Below, piece after piece: positions 53,969-63,099 of a DNA stretch of 64,000 bases (the stretch's first letter is position 1; each line of letters starts with the position of its first letter). Source of the DNA: an uncultured Sphingomonas sp. (GTDB lineage Bacteria > Pseudomonadota > Alphaproteobacteria > Sphingomonadales > Sphingomonadaceae); contig CAJYIX010000020.1 in assembly GCA_913775315.1 (NCBI GenBank), positions 124,001 to 188,000 on the forward strand, written 5' to 3'. Both the position numbers and the translations under genes were made by a program. A model generated the notes under the pieces. The model was not told where the DNA came from. It made no database searches and worked only from the letters and a program-made list of their open reading frames with translations.

Positions 53969-54475
53969 ATGCTCGACGAAGCCGAGTTCGACCGCGAAGA
54001 CGCCGCCCCCATTGACATGCTCGAAAGCTATTTCGCCGCGCATGGATGGAGCCACGAGCGCGAAGACGACGAGATCGTCGCCAAGTTCAAGGGCAGCTGG
54101 ACCGAATACGAACTGCGCGCGATCTGGCGCGAGGAGGACGGTGTTCTCCAGTTCCTCGCGCTGCCCGACATCCGCATTGCCGAGGAACGGCGCGCGTCGA
54201 TCTACGAGACGATCGGGCTGGTCAACGAACAACTCTGGATCGGCCATTTCGAGCTCTGGTCGTCGAGCGGCATCCTCCTCTATCGCCACGCCGCGATGAT
54301 GAGCGACGAGGAAGATGGCGCGACGTTGAGCCTCGACCGCGCCGAATTGCTGGTCGAAACCGCGATCGACGAGTGCGAGCGTTTCTACCCCGTGTTCCAG
54401 TTCGTCCTGTGGGGCGGCAAAAGCCCCAAGGAAGCCATCGCCGCCGCGCTGATCGAAACCCAGGGCGAGGCATGA
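53969..54475 (+). CDS. YbjN domain-containing protein
   Basis: A 168-residue cytoplasmic protein of the YbjN (type III secretion chaperone-like) fold: MLESYFAAHGWSHEREDDEIVAKFKGSW, then QFLALPDIRI and a C-terminal helix region ECERFYPVFQFVLWGGKSPKEAI. The start at 53969 is chosen because GGAAAG precedes it; a GTG at 53882 would add 29 residues without a clear site. Its stop overlaps proC by ATGA. YbjN influences motility and stress in E. coli; the role here is unknown. Confidence 0.85.
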   Translation: MLDEAEFDREDAAPIDMLESYFAAHGWSHEREDDEIVAKFKGSWTEYELRAIWREEDGVLQFLALPDIRIAEERRASIYETIGLVNEQLWIGHFELWSSSGILLYRHAAMMSDEEDGATLSLDRAELLVETAIDECERFYPVFQFVLWGGKSPKEAIAAALIETQGEA

Positions 54476-55278
54476 CCGAGGTGGAGGGCGCGCCGGCCCG
54501 CCTCTGGCTGGTCGGCGCGGGCAACATGGGCGGCGCGATGCTGCGCCGCTGGGTCTCGAGCGGCATCGCGGCCGAGCGCATCACCGTTATCGACCCGGGC
54601 AATCCGGTGGTGCCCGAAGGCGTGAAGGTCGTGGCAGAGGCCCCCGTCGGCCCCGCCCCCGACATCTTGATCCTCGCGGTCAAGCCGCAGATGGTCGACG
54701 CGGTCGCCCCCGCGATCCGGGGAGCGGAGGCGGCGATGCTCGTCTCAATCCTTGCCGGCGTCGAGATCGCCGACCTGCGCTCGCGTTTCGCCGCGCGGGC
54801 GATCGTACGGGCGATGCCCAACCTGCCCGTCGCGATCGGCAAGGGCGTCGTCGCGCTCCATACCGACAGCGATGCAGCCCCGGTGCGCGCGGCGGCGGAG
54901 GCGCTGATGGCGCCGCTCGGCCATGTCGAGTGGGTCGACCCGTCGCTGTTCGACGTGGTGACGGCATTGTCGGGCAGCGGGCCGGGCTTCACCTATCGCT
55001 TCATCGACGCGCTGGCCAAGGGGGGCGAGGCGCTGGGCCTGCCCGCCGACCAGTCGCTCCGCCTGGCCCGCGCAACGGTCGAGGGGTCGGCGATGCTGGC
55101 GGCGGGTGCGGACGATACGCCTGCGGTCCTCGCCGATCGCGTCGCCAGTCCCGGCGGCTCGACGCGCGAGGGGCTGAACGTCCTCGACGCCGACCACGCG
55201 CTCGACCGCCTGCTGACCGAGACGCTCGCCGCAGCCACGCGTCGCAACGCCGAAATGGCCGCCGCCGCAAGGGTCTGA
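54472..55278 (+). CDS. proC: Pyrroline-5-carboxylate reductase
   Basis: A 268-residue NAD(P)H-dependent reductase for the last step of proline synthesis. The Rossmann motif is LVGAGNMGGAMLRRW, then ILAVKPQMV, AMPNLPVAIGKGV and the C-terminal signature TALSGSGPGFTYRFIDAL with SPGGSTREGLNVL. It overlaps the ybjN-type gene by four bases. Confidence 0.95.
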   Translation: MTEVEGAPARLWLVGAGNMGGAMLRRWVSSGIAAERITVIDPGNPVVPEGVKVVAEAPVGPAPDILILAVKPQMVDAVAPAIRGAEAAMLVSILAGVEIADLRSRFAARAIVRAMPNLPVAIGKGVVALHTDSDAAPVRAAAEALMAPLGHVEWVDPSLFDVVTALSGSGPGFTYRFIDALAKGGEALGLPADQSLRLARATVEGSAMLAAGADDTPAVLADRVASPGGSTREGLNVLDADHALDRLLTETLAAATRRNAEMAAAARV

Positions 55279-55280
55279 TC

Positions 55281-55306
55281 GGAACGTCCAACGTGCTCAA
55301 TGGGTT
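55281..55306 (+). promoter_or_regulatory. Candidate EcfG-type general stress promoter
   Basis: GGAAC at 55281-55285, 17 bases, GGTT at 55303-55306. The alphaproteobacterial EcfG consensus is GGAAC-N16/17-cGTT. It is correctly oriented about 40 bases before the hemerythrin-domain gene. Confidence 0.55.
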
Positions 55307-55347
55307 GTGACGGTCATCGGACCCTCGCAATCGAAGGAGCAAGCGCG

Positions 55348-55929
55348 ATGACAACCGCCCCCACCACCGAAAAGCCGGCGACGCAGCACAGCAATCTGGG
55401 CGTCATCGCCGGTGCAGCCACCGCCGGCGCCGCGATCGGCGTGCTGGCGATGCTGGGACGCAAGGCCGCGGTACAGGCGCCAAGCGCGCTTGCCGCCGAC
55501 TGGGTCGCCGCGCTCACTGCCGAGCACAAGGCGGTGCTCAAGATCTTCGACGCGCTCGAGGCGACCGAGAGCCGCAACACGACCAAGCGCGCGATCCTGC
55601 TGGCGCAGCTCAAGCACGCGCTGGCCAAGCACGATGTGGAGGAAGGCAACGTCGTCTACCCCGCGCTGCGCGAGGCCGGCCGGACCGAGGAGGCCGATCA
55701 CCTCACCAAGGATCACGGCTATGTGAAGCAGTATCTTTACGAACTCGACAACATGCCCCGCGACAGCGCCGAATTTCCCGCCAAGCTGCGCAAGTTCCGC
55801 GCGGACCTGGAAAAGCACATGACCGAGGAGGAGACCGACCTCTTCCCGTCGCTGCGCGCGCAACTATCCGAAGAGAAGAACAAGGCGCTGGCAGCGGCGA
55901 TGAACAAGGAAGGGTTCAAGGTCGCTTGA
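55348..55929 (+). CDS. Hemerythrin domain-containing protein
   Basis: A 193-residue protein. A hydrophobic Gly/Ala-rich stretch at about 17-37 may anchor it to the membrane. The four-helix hemerythrin domain supplies di-iron ligands in LTAEHKAVLKIF, KHALAKHDVEEGNVVYP, LTKDHGYVK and LEKHMTEEETDLFP. Such proteins bind O2 or NO or respond to oxidative stress. GAAGGAG before the ATG at 55348 and an EcfG-like promoter suggest stress induction. Confidence 0.9.
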   Translation: MTTAPTTEKPATQHSNLGVIAGAATAGAAIGVLAMLGRKAAVQAPSALAADWVAALTAEHKAVLKIFDALEATESRNTTKRAILLAQLKHALAKHDVEEGNVVYPALREAGRTEEADHLTKDHGYVKQYLYELDNMPRDSAEFPAKLRKFRADLEKHMTEEETDLFPSLRAQLSEEKNKALAAAMNKEGFKVA

Positions 55930-55936
55930 TAACCAC

Positions 55937-55961
55937 GGGGAGCGCCGACCCGGCGCTCCCC
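55937..55961. terminator. Perfect 11-bp hairpin between convergent genes
   Basis: GGGGAGCGCCG and CGGCGCTCCCC around loop ACC, between the hemerythrin-gene stop (55929) and the fadL-type stop (55969). Probably a bidirectional terminator, without a long T tract. Confidence 0.7.
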
Positions 55962-55968
55962 GCTCGCG

Positions 55969-57270
55969 TTACAGCTTGATCGTCAGCGACGTGCCGATCA
56001 CGTCGGCGTTGCCGGTATTCGTCGACACGATCCGCGCCTGCGTCGCCGCGACGGTGCCCGCGAACAACGTATCGGTGCGGTTGAGCTTCTCCTCGCTCAC
56101 GAACACGTGCGCATAGCTCAGATTGACGTCGAGCCGGTCGTTGAGCTTCCAAGTCATACCCGCGGTGGCCCAGATGCGGTCGCCATCGGGCACGCGCGTC
56201 GTGCGGAACGCGTCCTGCGTCGGCGTGGTGTCGTACAGCCCACCGGCGCGTAGCGTCAGGCGGTCGGTCGCGTCGAACTCGACCGCGCCGTGGCCCGACC
56301 AGCTGTCCTTGTAGTTCTGCTCGTTGACCACGGCCGGGCGGCCGAGCGGCTGCACCGTGATCGCCTCGAACCGCGACCAGTTGAACCACTGGCCCGTCGC
56401 CATCAGGCGGACGCGATCGCCGACGCCGTACATCGCGCTGACGGTCACGCTCTCGGGAATGTCGAGCGGCGCGGTCGCGAAGGTGCGGGTGTTGGCACCC
56501 GCCAGCGGGCCGACAAGGCCCGACACCTGATAGGTACCGTCGAGCCGGTGCGAAACCTTCGACCGATAATGTGCGCCCAGCCGCGCCTTGCCGAAGCTCA
56601 GCAGCACGCCCGCATTCCAGCCGACGGACAGGTCGTCACCGGAGATGTTGAGCTCGCCGTCGCCCGCACCGGGGACGAGGTTGGGGAGCGCATTGCGAAG
56701 CTTCACGTCGATCTGCTGGATATCGACGCCGCCGCCGATCGAGACGTTGTCGTTGAGCGCATAGCCGAAGCTCGGCTGGATGTTGACCGTCTTCACCTCG
56801 GACTTGATCGAGTCGTAGCGGCCGAAAAAGCCCTGGTCGTACTCGACCTTGAGGCCAAACGGCGCGCTGATGCCGAGGCCGAACCACAGGCGGTCGCTGG
56901 CCCGGAACGCGGCATAGCCGGTGGGCACGATCACCGGCTGATCGAACGGATTGCCGCCATTGTTGCCGGTGACAGGGATCGCGGTCGGGCGGCCCGGCAC
57001 GGTCAGCGTGGTGCCGTCATTCGCTTGCGCGCTGTCCACGAAGAGGAAATGGCTGTTGAGCGAGACCTGACTGCGCTCCAGCTTGGTCATGCCGGCGGGG
57101 TTGTAGAAGATGATCGAGGCATCGTCGGCCGCCGCCGCGCCGCCCGCGAACGCGCGGCCCGTTTCCTTCGCCGACTGTTCCTTGAGCGAGAAGCCGCTCG
57201 CGTGTGCCGCACCCGTCCACGCCAGTACGCCTGCCGACACCGCGGCCAATCCCAAAGCCTTACGCCACAT
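55969..57270 (-). CDS. FadL/OmpP1-family outer-membrane transporter
   Basis: A 433-residue outer-membrane barrel. A signal peptide ends AAHA, then the FadL N-terminal hatch (SGFSLKEQSAKETGRAFAGGAAAADDASIIFYNPAGMTKL) with the diagnostic NPAGM. Strands continue to a C-terminal TSLTIKL. FadL proteins pass long-chain fatty acids or other hydrophobic compounds by lateral diffusion. It stands alone on the minus strand; no fad genes adjoin. Confidence 0.92.
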   Translation of the reverse strand: MWRKALGLAAVSAGVLAWTGAAHASGFSLKEQSAKETGRAFAGGAAAADDASIIFYNPAGMTKLERSQVSLNSHFLFVDSAQANDGTTLTVPGRPTAIPVTGNNGGNPFDQPVIVPTGYAAFRASDRLWFGLGISAPFGLKVEYDQGFFGRYDSIKSEVKTVNIQPSFGYALNDNVSIGGGVDIQQIDVKLRNALPNLVPGAGDGELNISGDDLSVGWNAGVLLSFGKARLGAHYRSKVSHRLDGTYQVSGLVGPLAGANTRTFATAPLDIPESVTVSAMYGVGDRVRLMATGQWFNWSRFEAITVQPLGRPAVVNEQNYKDSWSGHGAVEFDATDRLTLRAGGLYDTTPTQDAFRTTRVPDGDRIWATAGMTWKLNDRLDVNLSYAHVFVSEEKLNRTDTLFAGTVAATQARIVSTNTGNADVIGTSLTIKL

Positions 57271-57454
57271 AACCTTGCCCTCTCAGAAGCGACCCGCCGA
57301 CATTTTGCCGGTTCGGTTGGGGGAGCGCCCATGCACCGGGTCCGTTCCGAAAGGCAACTGATTGATTCTGCCTGTTGCCGGCACGCCACGGTGCAAGCTT
57401 GACGGACACCGACGCGCGCCCGACGATTGCGCGACGGGTCGAGGGAGCAGCGCG

Positions 57455-58282
57455 ATGCGCCGTGTCATGATGCTGATAGTGGCGGCTTCGCTCGGTGCCT
57501 GCTCCGCCGAACCGACCAACCATTCCATGAAGGCGTTCGACGCGCAGGAAGAAGCCGCACCGCCGAGCCCGGCGACGGGCCAGCGGATCGCCTATGTCTA
57601 TCGACTCGGCTTCGCACTCGACCCCGCGGCGATCCCCACGCTGCAATCCCGGCACGAGGGGCTCTGTCGCCGGCTTGCCCGCGGCGGTTGCCGCGTCCTG
57701 CGCAGCAGCCGCGAGGCGAGTGAAGACGGATCGGGCGGCAGCGCCTCGATGGCGATCGAGATCGATGCCCGGCTGGCGCGCCGGTTTACGGCCGCGCTCG
57801 AGCAGGCCGCTGCCGGCGCGGGCGCCCGCACCAGCGACAGCGCGATGGAATCGGAGGATGTGACCAAGGCGACGGTAGATGCCGATGCGCGCTTGCGCCA
57901 GCGCTCGCTGCTGGTCGCGCGGCTGACGGAATTGCTGCGCACGCGGCAGGGGTCGGTCGGCGACCTCGTTGCCGCGGAAAAAGCGCTTGCGGATGCCCAG
58001 GAAGAGCTCGACGCGGCCCGCGCGAACCTCGCCCTGCTGTCGCGGCGCGTCGCGACCTCGACGATCGAAGTGCGCTACGCGGCCAAGTCGGGCGGCGCGG
58101 GCGAGGCGTTCGACTCTCCCGCCGCATTGCTCGACGAATCGCGCGAGCAGCTCTTGCGATCGCTTCGCGCGCTGCTCAGCTTCGCGGTCGTCTCGCTGCC
58201 CTGGATCGCCCTCCTGTGGCTATCCATCTGGTCGATCCGGCGATTTCGACGCGCCCGCGCCCGACGCGCTGGGCATGGCTGA
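57455..58282 (+). CDS. DUF4349 domain-containing lipoprotein
   Basis: A 275-residue envelope protein. The lipobox LGAC at about 13-16 follows a short signal. The DUF4349 body includes a coiled coil at about 140-205 (LRQRSLLVARLTELLRTRQGSVGDLVAAEKALADAQEELDAAR), then STIEVRY and a C-terminal membrane helix (FAVVSLPWIALLWLSIWSI) with a basic tail. It would be tethered at both ends. The start at 57455 has GAGGGAG upstream. Function unknown. Confidence 0.85.
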   Translation: MRRVMMLIVAASLGACSAEPTNHSMKAFDAQEEAAPPSPATGQRIAYVYRLGFALDPAAIPTLQSRHEGLCRRLARGGCRVLRSSREASEDGSGGSASMAIEIDARLARRFTAALEQAAAGAGARTSDSAMESEDVTKATVDADARLRQRSLLVARLTELLRTRQGSVGDLVAAEKALADAQEELDAARANLALLSRRVATSTIEVRYAAKSGGAGEAFDSPAALLDESREQLLRSLRALLSFAVVSLPWIALLWLSIWSIRRFRRARARRAGHG

Positions 58283-58376
58283 TTGCACCCCCCGCGCCCA
58301 TCCGGTATAGGCGCCCCCTCACCTGCCCCGGCGCGCGGACCCCGCTGCCGGGGCCGATCGTTTCAGGAACACGCGC

Positions 58377-59156
58377 ATGGCTCGCCGCCGCCAGATCTAC
58401 GAGGGCAAGGCAAAGATCCTCTACGAGGGTCCCGAACCCGGCACGCTCATCCAGTATTTCAAGGACGACGCGACCGCGTTCAACGCCCAGAAGAAGGGCA
58501 CGATCAACGGCAAGGGCGTGCTCAACAACCGGATTTCCGAGCATATCTTCACTATGCTCGGCAATATCGGCGTCCCGACGCATTTCTTGCGCCGCCTGAA
58601 CATGCGCGAGCAGCTGATCCGGCAGGTCGAGATCGTCCCGATCGAGGTCGTCGTGCGCAACGTTGCCGCCGGATCGATGTCGAAGCGCCTCGGCATCGAG
58701 GAAGGCACGCAGCTCCCGCGCACCGTCATCGAATATTACCTGAAGGACGACGCACTGGGCGATCCGCTGATCACCGACGAACATATCCTGTGCTTCGGCT
58801 GGGCGAGCCAGGAAGAGCTGCACGACATCGCCGACCTGGCGGTGCGTGTGAACGACTTCATGTCGGGGCTGTTCGCCGGCATCGGCATCAAGCTCGTCGA
58901 CTTCAAGCTCGAATTCGGTCGCATCTGGGACAACGACTATGCCCGGATCATTCTGGCCGACGAGATCAGCCCGGACAATTGCCGACTGTGGGACGCGACG
59001 ACGGGCGAGAAGCTGGACAAGGACCGCTTCCGCCGCGACCTGGGCGGCGAGGTGGAGGCCTATCAGGAGGTCGCGCGCCGTCTCGGCCTGATGCCCGAGG
59101 GTGCCGATTCGGCGGTCCTCGACCTCGAAACCCATCGCAAACGCCGCGGCAAGTAG
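58377..59156 (+). CDS. purC: Phosphoribosylaminoimidazole-succinocarboxamide synthase
   Basis: A 259-residue SAICAR synthetase of de novo purine synthesis. The N-terminal [16 protein letters not shown] binds ATP, and [27 protein letters not shown] and [14 protein letters not shown] are family signatures. It is monocistronic, with its own terminator downstream. Confidence 0.96.
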   Translation: MARRRQIYEGKAKILYEGPEPGTLIQYFKDDATAFNAQKKGTINGKGVLNNRISEHIFTMLGNIGVPTHFLRRLNMREQLIRQVEIVPIEVVVRNVAAGSMSKRLGIEEGTQLPRTVIEYYLKDDALGDPLITDEHILCFGWASQEELHDIADLAVRVNDFMSGLFAGIGIKLVDFKLEFGRIWDNDYARIILADEISPDNCRLWDATTGEKLDKDRFRRDLGGEVEAYQEVARRLGLMPEGADSAVLDLETHRKRRGK

Positions 59157-59181
59157 ACCGTTCACGATTGCGGATACGAAA

Positions 59182-59214
59182 AAGGGGCGCCCCGCGGGGC
59201 GCCCCTTCTTGTTT
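59182..59214. terminator. Bidirectional terminator of purC and the DUF4168 gene
   Basis: AAGGGGCGCC and GGCGCCCCTT pair around CCGCGG. A run of A precedes the stem and TTCTTGTTT follows it. It lies 26 bases after purC and 14 before the convergent stop at 59228. Confidence 0.9.
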
Positions 59215-59227
59215 AGGTGATCATCGA

Positions 59228-59635
59228 TCAGCTCGGCTTGCCGGCCTTAGCCTGCACGGCGGCGGCGACCTTGGCCTGAAGCGCTGGGTCCTTGCTCAGC
59301 GACTGACCGATCGAGTTAAATCGCTCGGGCGTAAGGCCGGCGGAGGTGACGGCAGCAGCCATCTTCGCCTGCTTCTCGGTCGCGGGCGTCGCGGCATCCT
59401 TGTTGATCTTGTCGACTGCGGCGAGCGCGGTAGCGAACTGCGTCACCTCGGCATCGCTGACGGCGGTTGCCGTCGCGGTAGCACCGGCGGTGCCGTCAGA
59501 GGGGGCAGGCGCAGTTTCCTGCGTCGGCGCCGCTTCCTGCGTGGGAGCCGCGCCTGCCGCCGGCGTTTCCTGAGCCGCGGCGGCAACCGCGAAGGTGCTG
59601 GCGATCGCGGCGGCGGCGATGGTGAATGTACGCAT
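59228..59635 (-). CDS. DUF4168 domain-containing exported protein
   Basis: A 135-residue protein. The signal peptide (MRTFTIAAAAIASTFAVAAAA) is followed by a low-complexity Ala/Pro/Thr/Glu spacer with a repeated APTQE unit. The DUF4168 part includes DAEVTQFATALAAVDKINKD and GLTPERFNSIGQSLSKDPALQAKV. CGGAG before the ATG at 59635 supports the start. A periplasmic protein of unknown role. Confidence 0.85.
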   Translation of the reverse strand: MRTFTIAAAAIASTFAVAAAAQETPAAGAAPTQEAAPTQETAPAPSDGTAGATATATAVSDAEVTQFATALAAVDKINKDAATPATEKQAKMAAAVTSAGLTPERFNSIGQSLSKDPALQAKVAAAVQAKAGKPS

Positions 59636-59851
59636 GGAATAACTCCGTCGTCGTTGAATTACCTGTCCAACATCGGGCTTGAGCGTCGCGGCACAACCGA
59701 AACGATGACGGAATGTGGCCGGAATACGGCCTGTCGTGACGCCCGCCGACGAGTCGAGCCCGATCGGGGGACGAGGTGAGAGGCCGATTTCGCCGCCGTG
59801 CGCCATCTCAGGAAGAGTTGGGATCGCTGGCAATCGTAAGCGAACCGGGCG

Positions 59852-59871
59852 ATCCCAGCCTTCGCCGGGAT
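59852..59871. repeat. REP-like GAAG/CTTC hairpin
   Basis: ATCCC and GGGAT flank an inner GC-CTTC-GC hairpin (one A-C mismatch). On the other strand it reads ATCCCGGCGAAGGCTGGGAT, a sequence I recall as a frequent intergenic palindrome of sphingomonads. It shares the GGCGAAGG core with the hairpin at 41538-41555. Confidence 0.6.
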
Positions 59872-59902
59872 GTCGACGAGGGTGGAAGGCACAGCCCGAA
59901 CG

Positions 59903-59936
59903 AAAAAGGCCCGCCGCGGCATTGCCGGGCGGGCCT
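59903..59936 (-). terminator. Terminator of tRNA-Val
   Basis: On the minus strand AGGCCCGCC pairs with GGCGGGCCT, a nested CGGC/GCCG stem lies inside, and TTTTT follows. It starts seven bases after the tRNA 3' end. Confidence 0.85.
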
Positions 59937-59942
59937 GATCCA

Positions 59943-60017
59943 TGGTGGGCGCGACAGGGATTGAACCTGTGACCCCACCCGTGTGAAGGGTGTGCTCTAC
60001 CGCTGAGCTACGCGCCC
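59943..60017 (-). tRNA. tRNA-Val (CAC)
   Basis: A 75-nt cloverleaf on the minus strand. The acceptor GGGCGCG pairs with CGCGCCC, with encoded CCA. The anticodon stem CACCC/GGGTG closes the loop TTCACAC, giving anticodon CAC, which reads GUG. The D arm GCTCAGCGGTAGAGC and the T arm GGTTCAATCCC are canonical. Confidence 0.95.
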
Positions 60018-60097
60018 GATGCCTCGCCCCATCGGGGTGTCGGCGAAATCGGAGCCGGGCGTTTAGGCGGCGTCGTCGCCCCTGTAAAGCCCGGAAA

Positions 60098-60133
60098 TGG
60101 AGACCCATGACAGGGACTCGAACCCTGCAAACC
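60098..60133 (-). other. tRNA-like T-arm fragment
   Basis: On the minus strand CAGGG-TTCGAGT-CCCTG forms a standard T arm (GGTTCGAGTCC) and the segment ends TCTCCA, like a tRNA 3' end. The spacing from T stem to CCA is two bases too long, and no D or anticodon arm precedes it. It is a decayed tRNA or an attachment-site remnant, between tRNA-Val and hupB. Confidence 0.4.
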
Positions 60134-60180
60134 GGCGACGATGCGCCAAAGCCCCCGCCGACCGGGTCAGGGCCATGAAA

Positions 60181-60453
60181 TCAGTTGACCGAGTCCTTCA
60201 GGACCTTGCCCGCCTTGAACTTCGGCTGCGACGACGCCTTGATCGTCATCGGCTCGCCGGTGCGCGGGTTGCGGCCGGTCGACGCCTTGCGCTTGCTGAC
60301 CGAGAAGGTGCCGAAACCGACAAGACGGACCTCGTCGCCCTTTTTGAGCGCGGCGGAGATCGAATCGAACACGGCCTCCACGGCCTTGCTCGCATCGCCC
60401 TTGGCCAGGCCCGACAAGTCGGCGACCTGCGCGATCAGCTCTTGCTTGTTCAT
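60181..60453 (-). CDS. hupB: DNA-binding protein HU
   Basis: A 90-residue HU-family histone-like protein, the normal length: MNKQELIAQVADLSGLAKGDA, the beta-arm GTFSVSKRKASTGRNPRTGEP with the DNA-intercalating proline region, and the C-terminal FKAGKVLKDSVN. A dimer that bends and compacts DNA. It is transcribed downstream of lon with a 200-bp gap; lon-hupB is a common gene order. Confidence 0.96.
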   Translation of the reverse strand: MNKQELIAQVADLSGLAKGDASKAVEAVFDSISAALKKGDEVRLVGFGTFSVSKRKASTGRNPRTGEPMTIKASSQPKFKAGKVLKDSVN

Positions 60454-60653
60454 TGCCCTCTACACCCCTGTGTTGTTTTTTAGGATAAATCGGAACGGAT
60501 TCGCCGTGGCCGGCGAGCGCGCGGCAGTAGGCCCATCCACACCCGCGCTGTCAAAGAAAAAGCGGTTGTTTGCGGCGGGATGCGGCGCAGCATAGAGCCC
60601 GGAACCACCAAACGGGGAACGCCGAAGCGCCCCCCGTCCCGGTCCGGGTCAGA

Positions 60654-63050
60654 TCAATGACGTACCGGGTCCGCCGCGGGCGCCACGCCCGCGGGCGGCT
60701 GCGCGGCCAGCTCGTCCGAGTCGCTCCAGTCGATCGCCGTCAGCGGCTCGGTCAGGGCGAGGCGCAGCACCTCATCGACATGCGCGACGGGAATGATCTT
60801 GAGCCCATCGCGAATGACCGCCGGAATCTCGGCCAGGTCCTTCTCGTTCTCCTCGGGGATCAGCACCGTGGTGATGCCGCCACGCAGTGCCGCGAGCAAT
60901 TTCTCCTTGAGCCCCCCGATCGGCAGCACCCGGCCGCGCAGTGTCACTTCGCCGGTCATGGCGATATCCTTGCGCACCGACACGCCGGTCAGCGTCGAGA
61001 CGATCGAGGTGACGAGGCCGATGCCCGCCGACGGCCCGTCCTTGGGCACCGCACCCTCGGGCAAGTGGACGTGGATATCCTTGCGCAGGAACAGACTGGG
61101 CTTGATGCCGAAGGTCGGTGCGCGCGCCTTGACGAAGCTCATCGCCGCCTCGACGCTTTCCTTCATGACGTCGCCGAGCTTGCCGGTGGTCTTGATCGCG
61201 CCCTTGCCGGGCACGGTCACGCTCTCGATCGTCAGCAATTCGCCGCCGACTTCAGTCCAGGCAAGGCCCGTGACCGCACCGATCTGATGCTCCTCCTCGC
61301 CGATGCCAAAGCGGTACTTCCGGACGCCCGCGAACTCGTGCAGATTCTCCGGCGTCACCGTGACCTGCACCGCCTTGCCCTCTAGGATGCGGCGCAGCGC
61401 CTTTCGCGCGAGCTTTGCGATCTCGCGCTCCAGCGTACGCACGCCCGCTTCGCGCGTGTAATAGCGGATCAGGTCACGCAGGCCCGCATTGGTCAGCTCG
61501 AACTCGCCTTCCTTGAGGCCGTGCGCGTCGATCTGCTTGGCGACCAGATGGCGCTCGGCGATCTCGACCTTCTCGTCCTCGGTATAGCCCTCCAGCCGGA
61601 TGATCTCCATACGGTCGAGCAGCGGCTGCGGCAGATTCAACGTGTTCGCGGTACACACAAACATTACGTCGGACAGATCGATGTCGATCTCGAGATAATG
61701 GTCGTTGAACTTCGCGTTCTGCTCAGGGTCCAGCACCTCGAGCAGAGCCGAGGCAGGATCGCCGCGGAAGTCCTGGCCCAGCTTGTCGATCTCGTCGAGC
61801 AGGAACAGTGGGTTCGATGCACCGGCCTTTTTAAGGTTGGTGACGATCTTGCCCGGCAGCGAGCCGATATACGTCCGGCGATGGCCGCGAATCTCGGCCT
61901 CGTCCCGCACGCCTCCCAGCGACTGGCGGATGAACTCGCGCCCGGTCGCCTTGGCGATCGACTGGCCGAGGCTGGTCTTGCCGACGCCCGGCGGACCGAC
62001 GAGGCACAGGATCGGCCCCTTCAGCTTATTCGTGCGCGCCTGCACCGCCAGATACTCGATGATCCGGTCCTTGACCTTCTCCAGCGCATAATGATCGCCG
62101 TTGAGGACGTTCTCGGCCTCGACCAGATCCTTCTTGAGCTTCGACTTCTTGCCCCAGGGGAGGCCGAGCAGCACGTCGAGATAGTTGCGCACGACGGTCG
62201 CCTCGGCCGACATCGGCGCCATCGTCTTGAGCTTCTTCAACTCGCCCTGCGCCTTGGCGCGCGCTTCCTTCGACAGCTTGAGAGTCGCGATCTTCTGCGT
62301 CAGGTCGGCGATCTCGTCGCCCTCGCCCTCCTCGCCCTCGTTGCCGAGTTCGCGTTGAATCGCCTTCAACTGCTCGTTGAGGTAATATTCGCGCTGGGTC
62401 TTCTCCATCTGCCGCTTCACGCGGCTGCGGATCTTCTTCTCGACCTGAAGGACGCCAAGCTCACCCTCCATGAAGGCGAACACCATCTCCAGCCGCTTGC
62501 GCGGATCGGTCTCGACGAGCAGCGACTGCTTGTCGGCGACCTTGACCGCAATATTGCCCGCGACCGCGTCGGCGAGCCGCGAGGGATCGTCCAGCTCACC
62601 GAGCTGCACCGCGGTTTCGGCGGGCAGCTTGCGGTTGAGCTTGGCGTAATTCTCGAACTGGTCGACGACCGAGCGCATCAGCGCCTGCACCTCGGTGCCG
62701 TCTGCCTCGCTCTCCTCCACCGCCGAAACCGTCGCCTGGACGAAGCCGTCGTTGGTCGTCAGCGTATCGAGATTCGCACGCTCGCGCCCGCCCACCAGCA
62801 CGCGGACTGTGCCGTCGGGCAGCTTCAAAAGCTGGAGCACCTCGGCAGTGACGCCGGTGTCGTAGAGGTCGTCGCGGCCGGGATCGTCATTGGCGGGATC
62901 GAGCTGCGCGACCAGAAAGATCATCTTGTCGTCGGCCATCGCGGCCTCGAGCGCGGCGACCGACTTGTCGCGGCCGACGAACAGCGGCACGATCATGTGC
63001 GGGAAAACGACGATATCGCGCAGTGGCAATACGGGGTAGCTGGACTTCAT
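60654..63050 (-). CDS. lon: ATP-dependent protease Lon
   Basis: A 798-residue LonA protease. The start [17 protein letters not shown] at 63050 has GGAG upstream; the frame beyond it is spurious. The N-terminal substrate domain is followed by AAA motifs [16 protein letters not shown] (Walker A) and [11 protein letters not shown] (Walker B). The serine-lysine dyad region is [15 protein letters not shown] (catalytic Ser) with [20 protein letters not shown] and LKEKLLAA (Lys). It degrades misfolded and regulatory proteins. Confidence 0.97.
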   Translation of the reverse strand: MKSSYPVLPLRDIVVFPHMIVPLFVGRDKSVAALEAAMADDKMIFLVAQLDPANDDPGRDDLYDTGVTAEVLQLLKLPDGTVRVLVGGRERANLDTLTTNDGFVQATVSAVEESEADGTEVQALMRSVVDQFENYAKLNRKLPAETAVQLGELDDPSRLADAVAGNIAVKVADKQSLLVETDPRKRLEMVFAFMEGELGVLQVEKKIRSRVKRQMEKTQREYYLNEQLKAIQRELGNEGEEGEGDEIADLTQKIATLKLSKEARAKAQGELKKLKTMAPMSAEATVVRNYLDVLLGLPWGKKSKLKKDLVEAENVLNGDHYALEKVKDRIIEYLAVQARTNKLKGPILCLVGPPGVGKTSLGQSIAKATGREFIRQSLGGVRDEAEIRGHRRTYIGSLPGKIVTNLKKAGASNPLFLLDEIDKLGQDFRGDPASALLEVLDPEQNAKFNDHYLEIDIDLSDVMFVCTANTLNLPQPLLDRMEIIRLEGYTEDEKVEIAERHLVAKQIDAHGLKEGEFELTNAGLRDLIRYYTREAGVRTLEREIAKLARKALRRILEGKAVQVTVTPENLHEFAGVRKYRFGIGEEEHQIGAVTGLAWTEVGGELLTIESVTVPGKGAIKTTGKLGDVMKESVEAAMSFVKARAPTFGIKPSLFLRKDIHVHLPEGAVPKDGPSAGIGLVTSIVSTLTGVSVRKDIAMTGEVTLRGRVLPIGGLKEKLLAALRGGITTVLIPEENEKDLAEIPAVIRDGLKIIPVAHVDEVLRLALTEPLTAIDWSDSDELAAQPPAGVAPAADPVRH

Positions 63051-63099
63051 GTATTCTCCGACGGCACCCGAAGGGGGCACCACTTGCAGCCTATATGGG

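Larger units (their letters stand above)
59636..59942. other. 307-bp intergenic region
   Basis: Holds the promoter side of the DUF4168 gene, a REP-like hairpin (59852-59871) and the tRNA-Val terminator (59903-59936). I see no gene in it. Confidence 0.6.
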
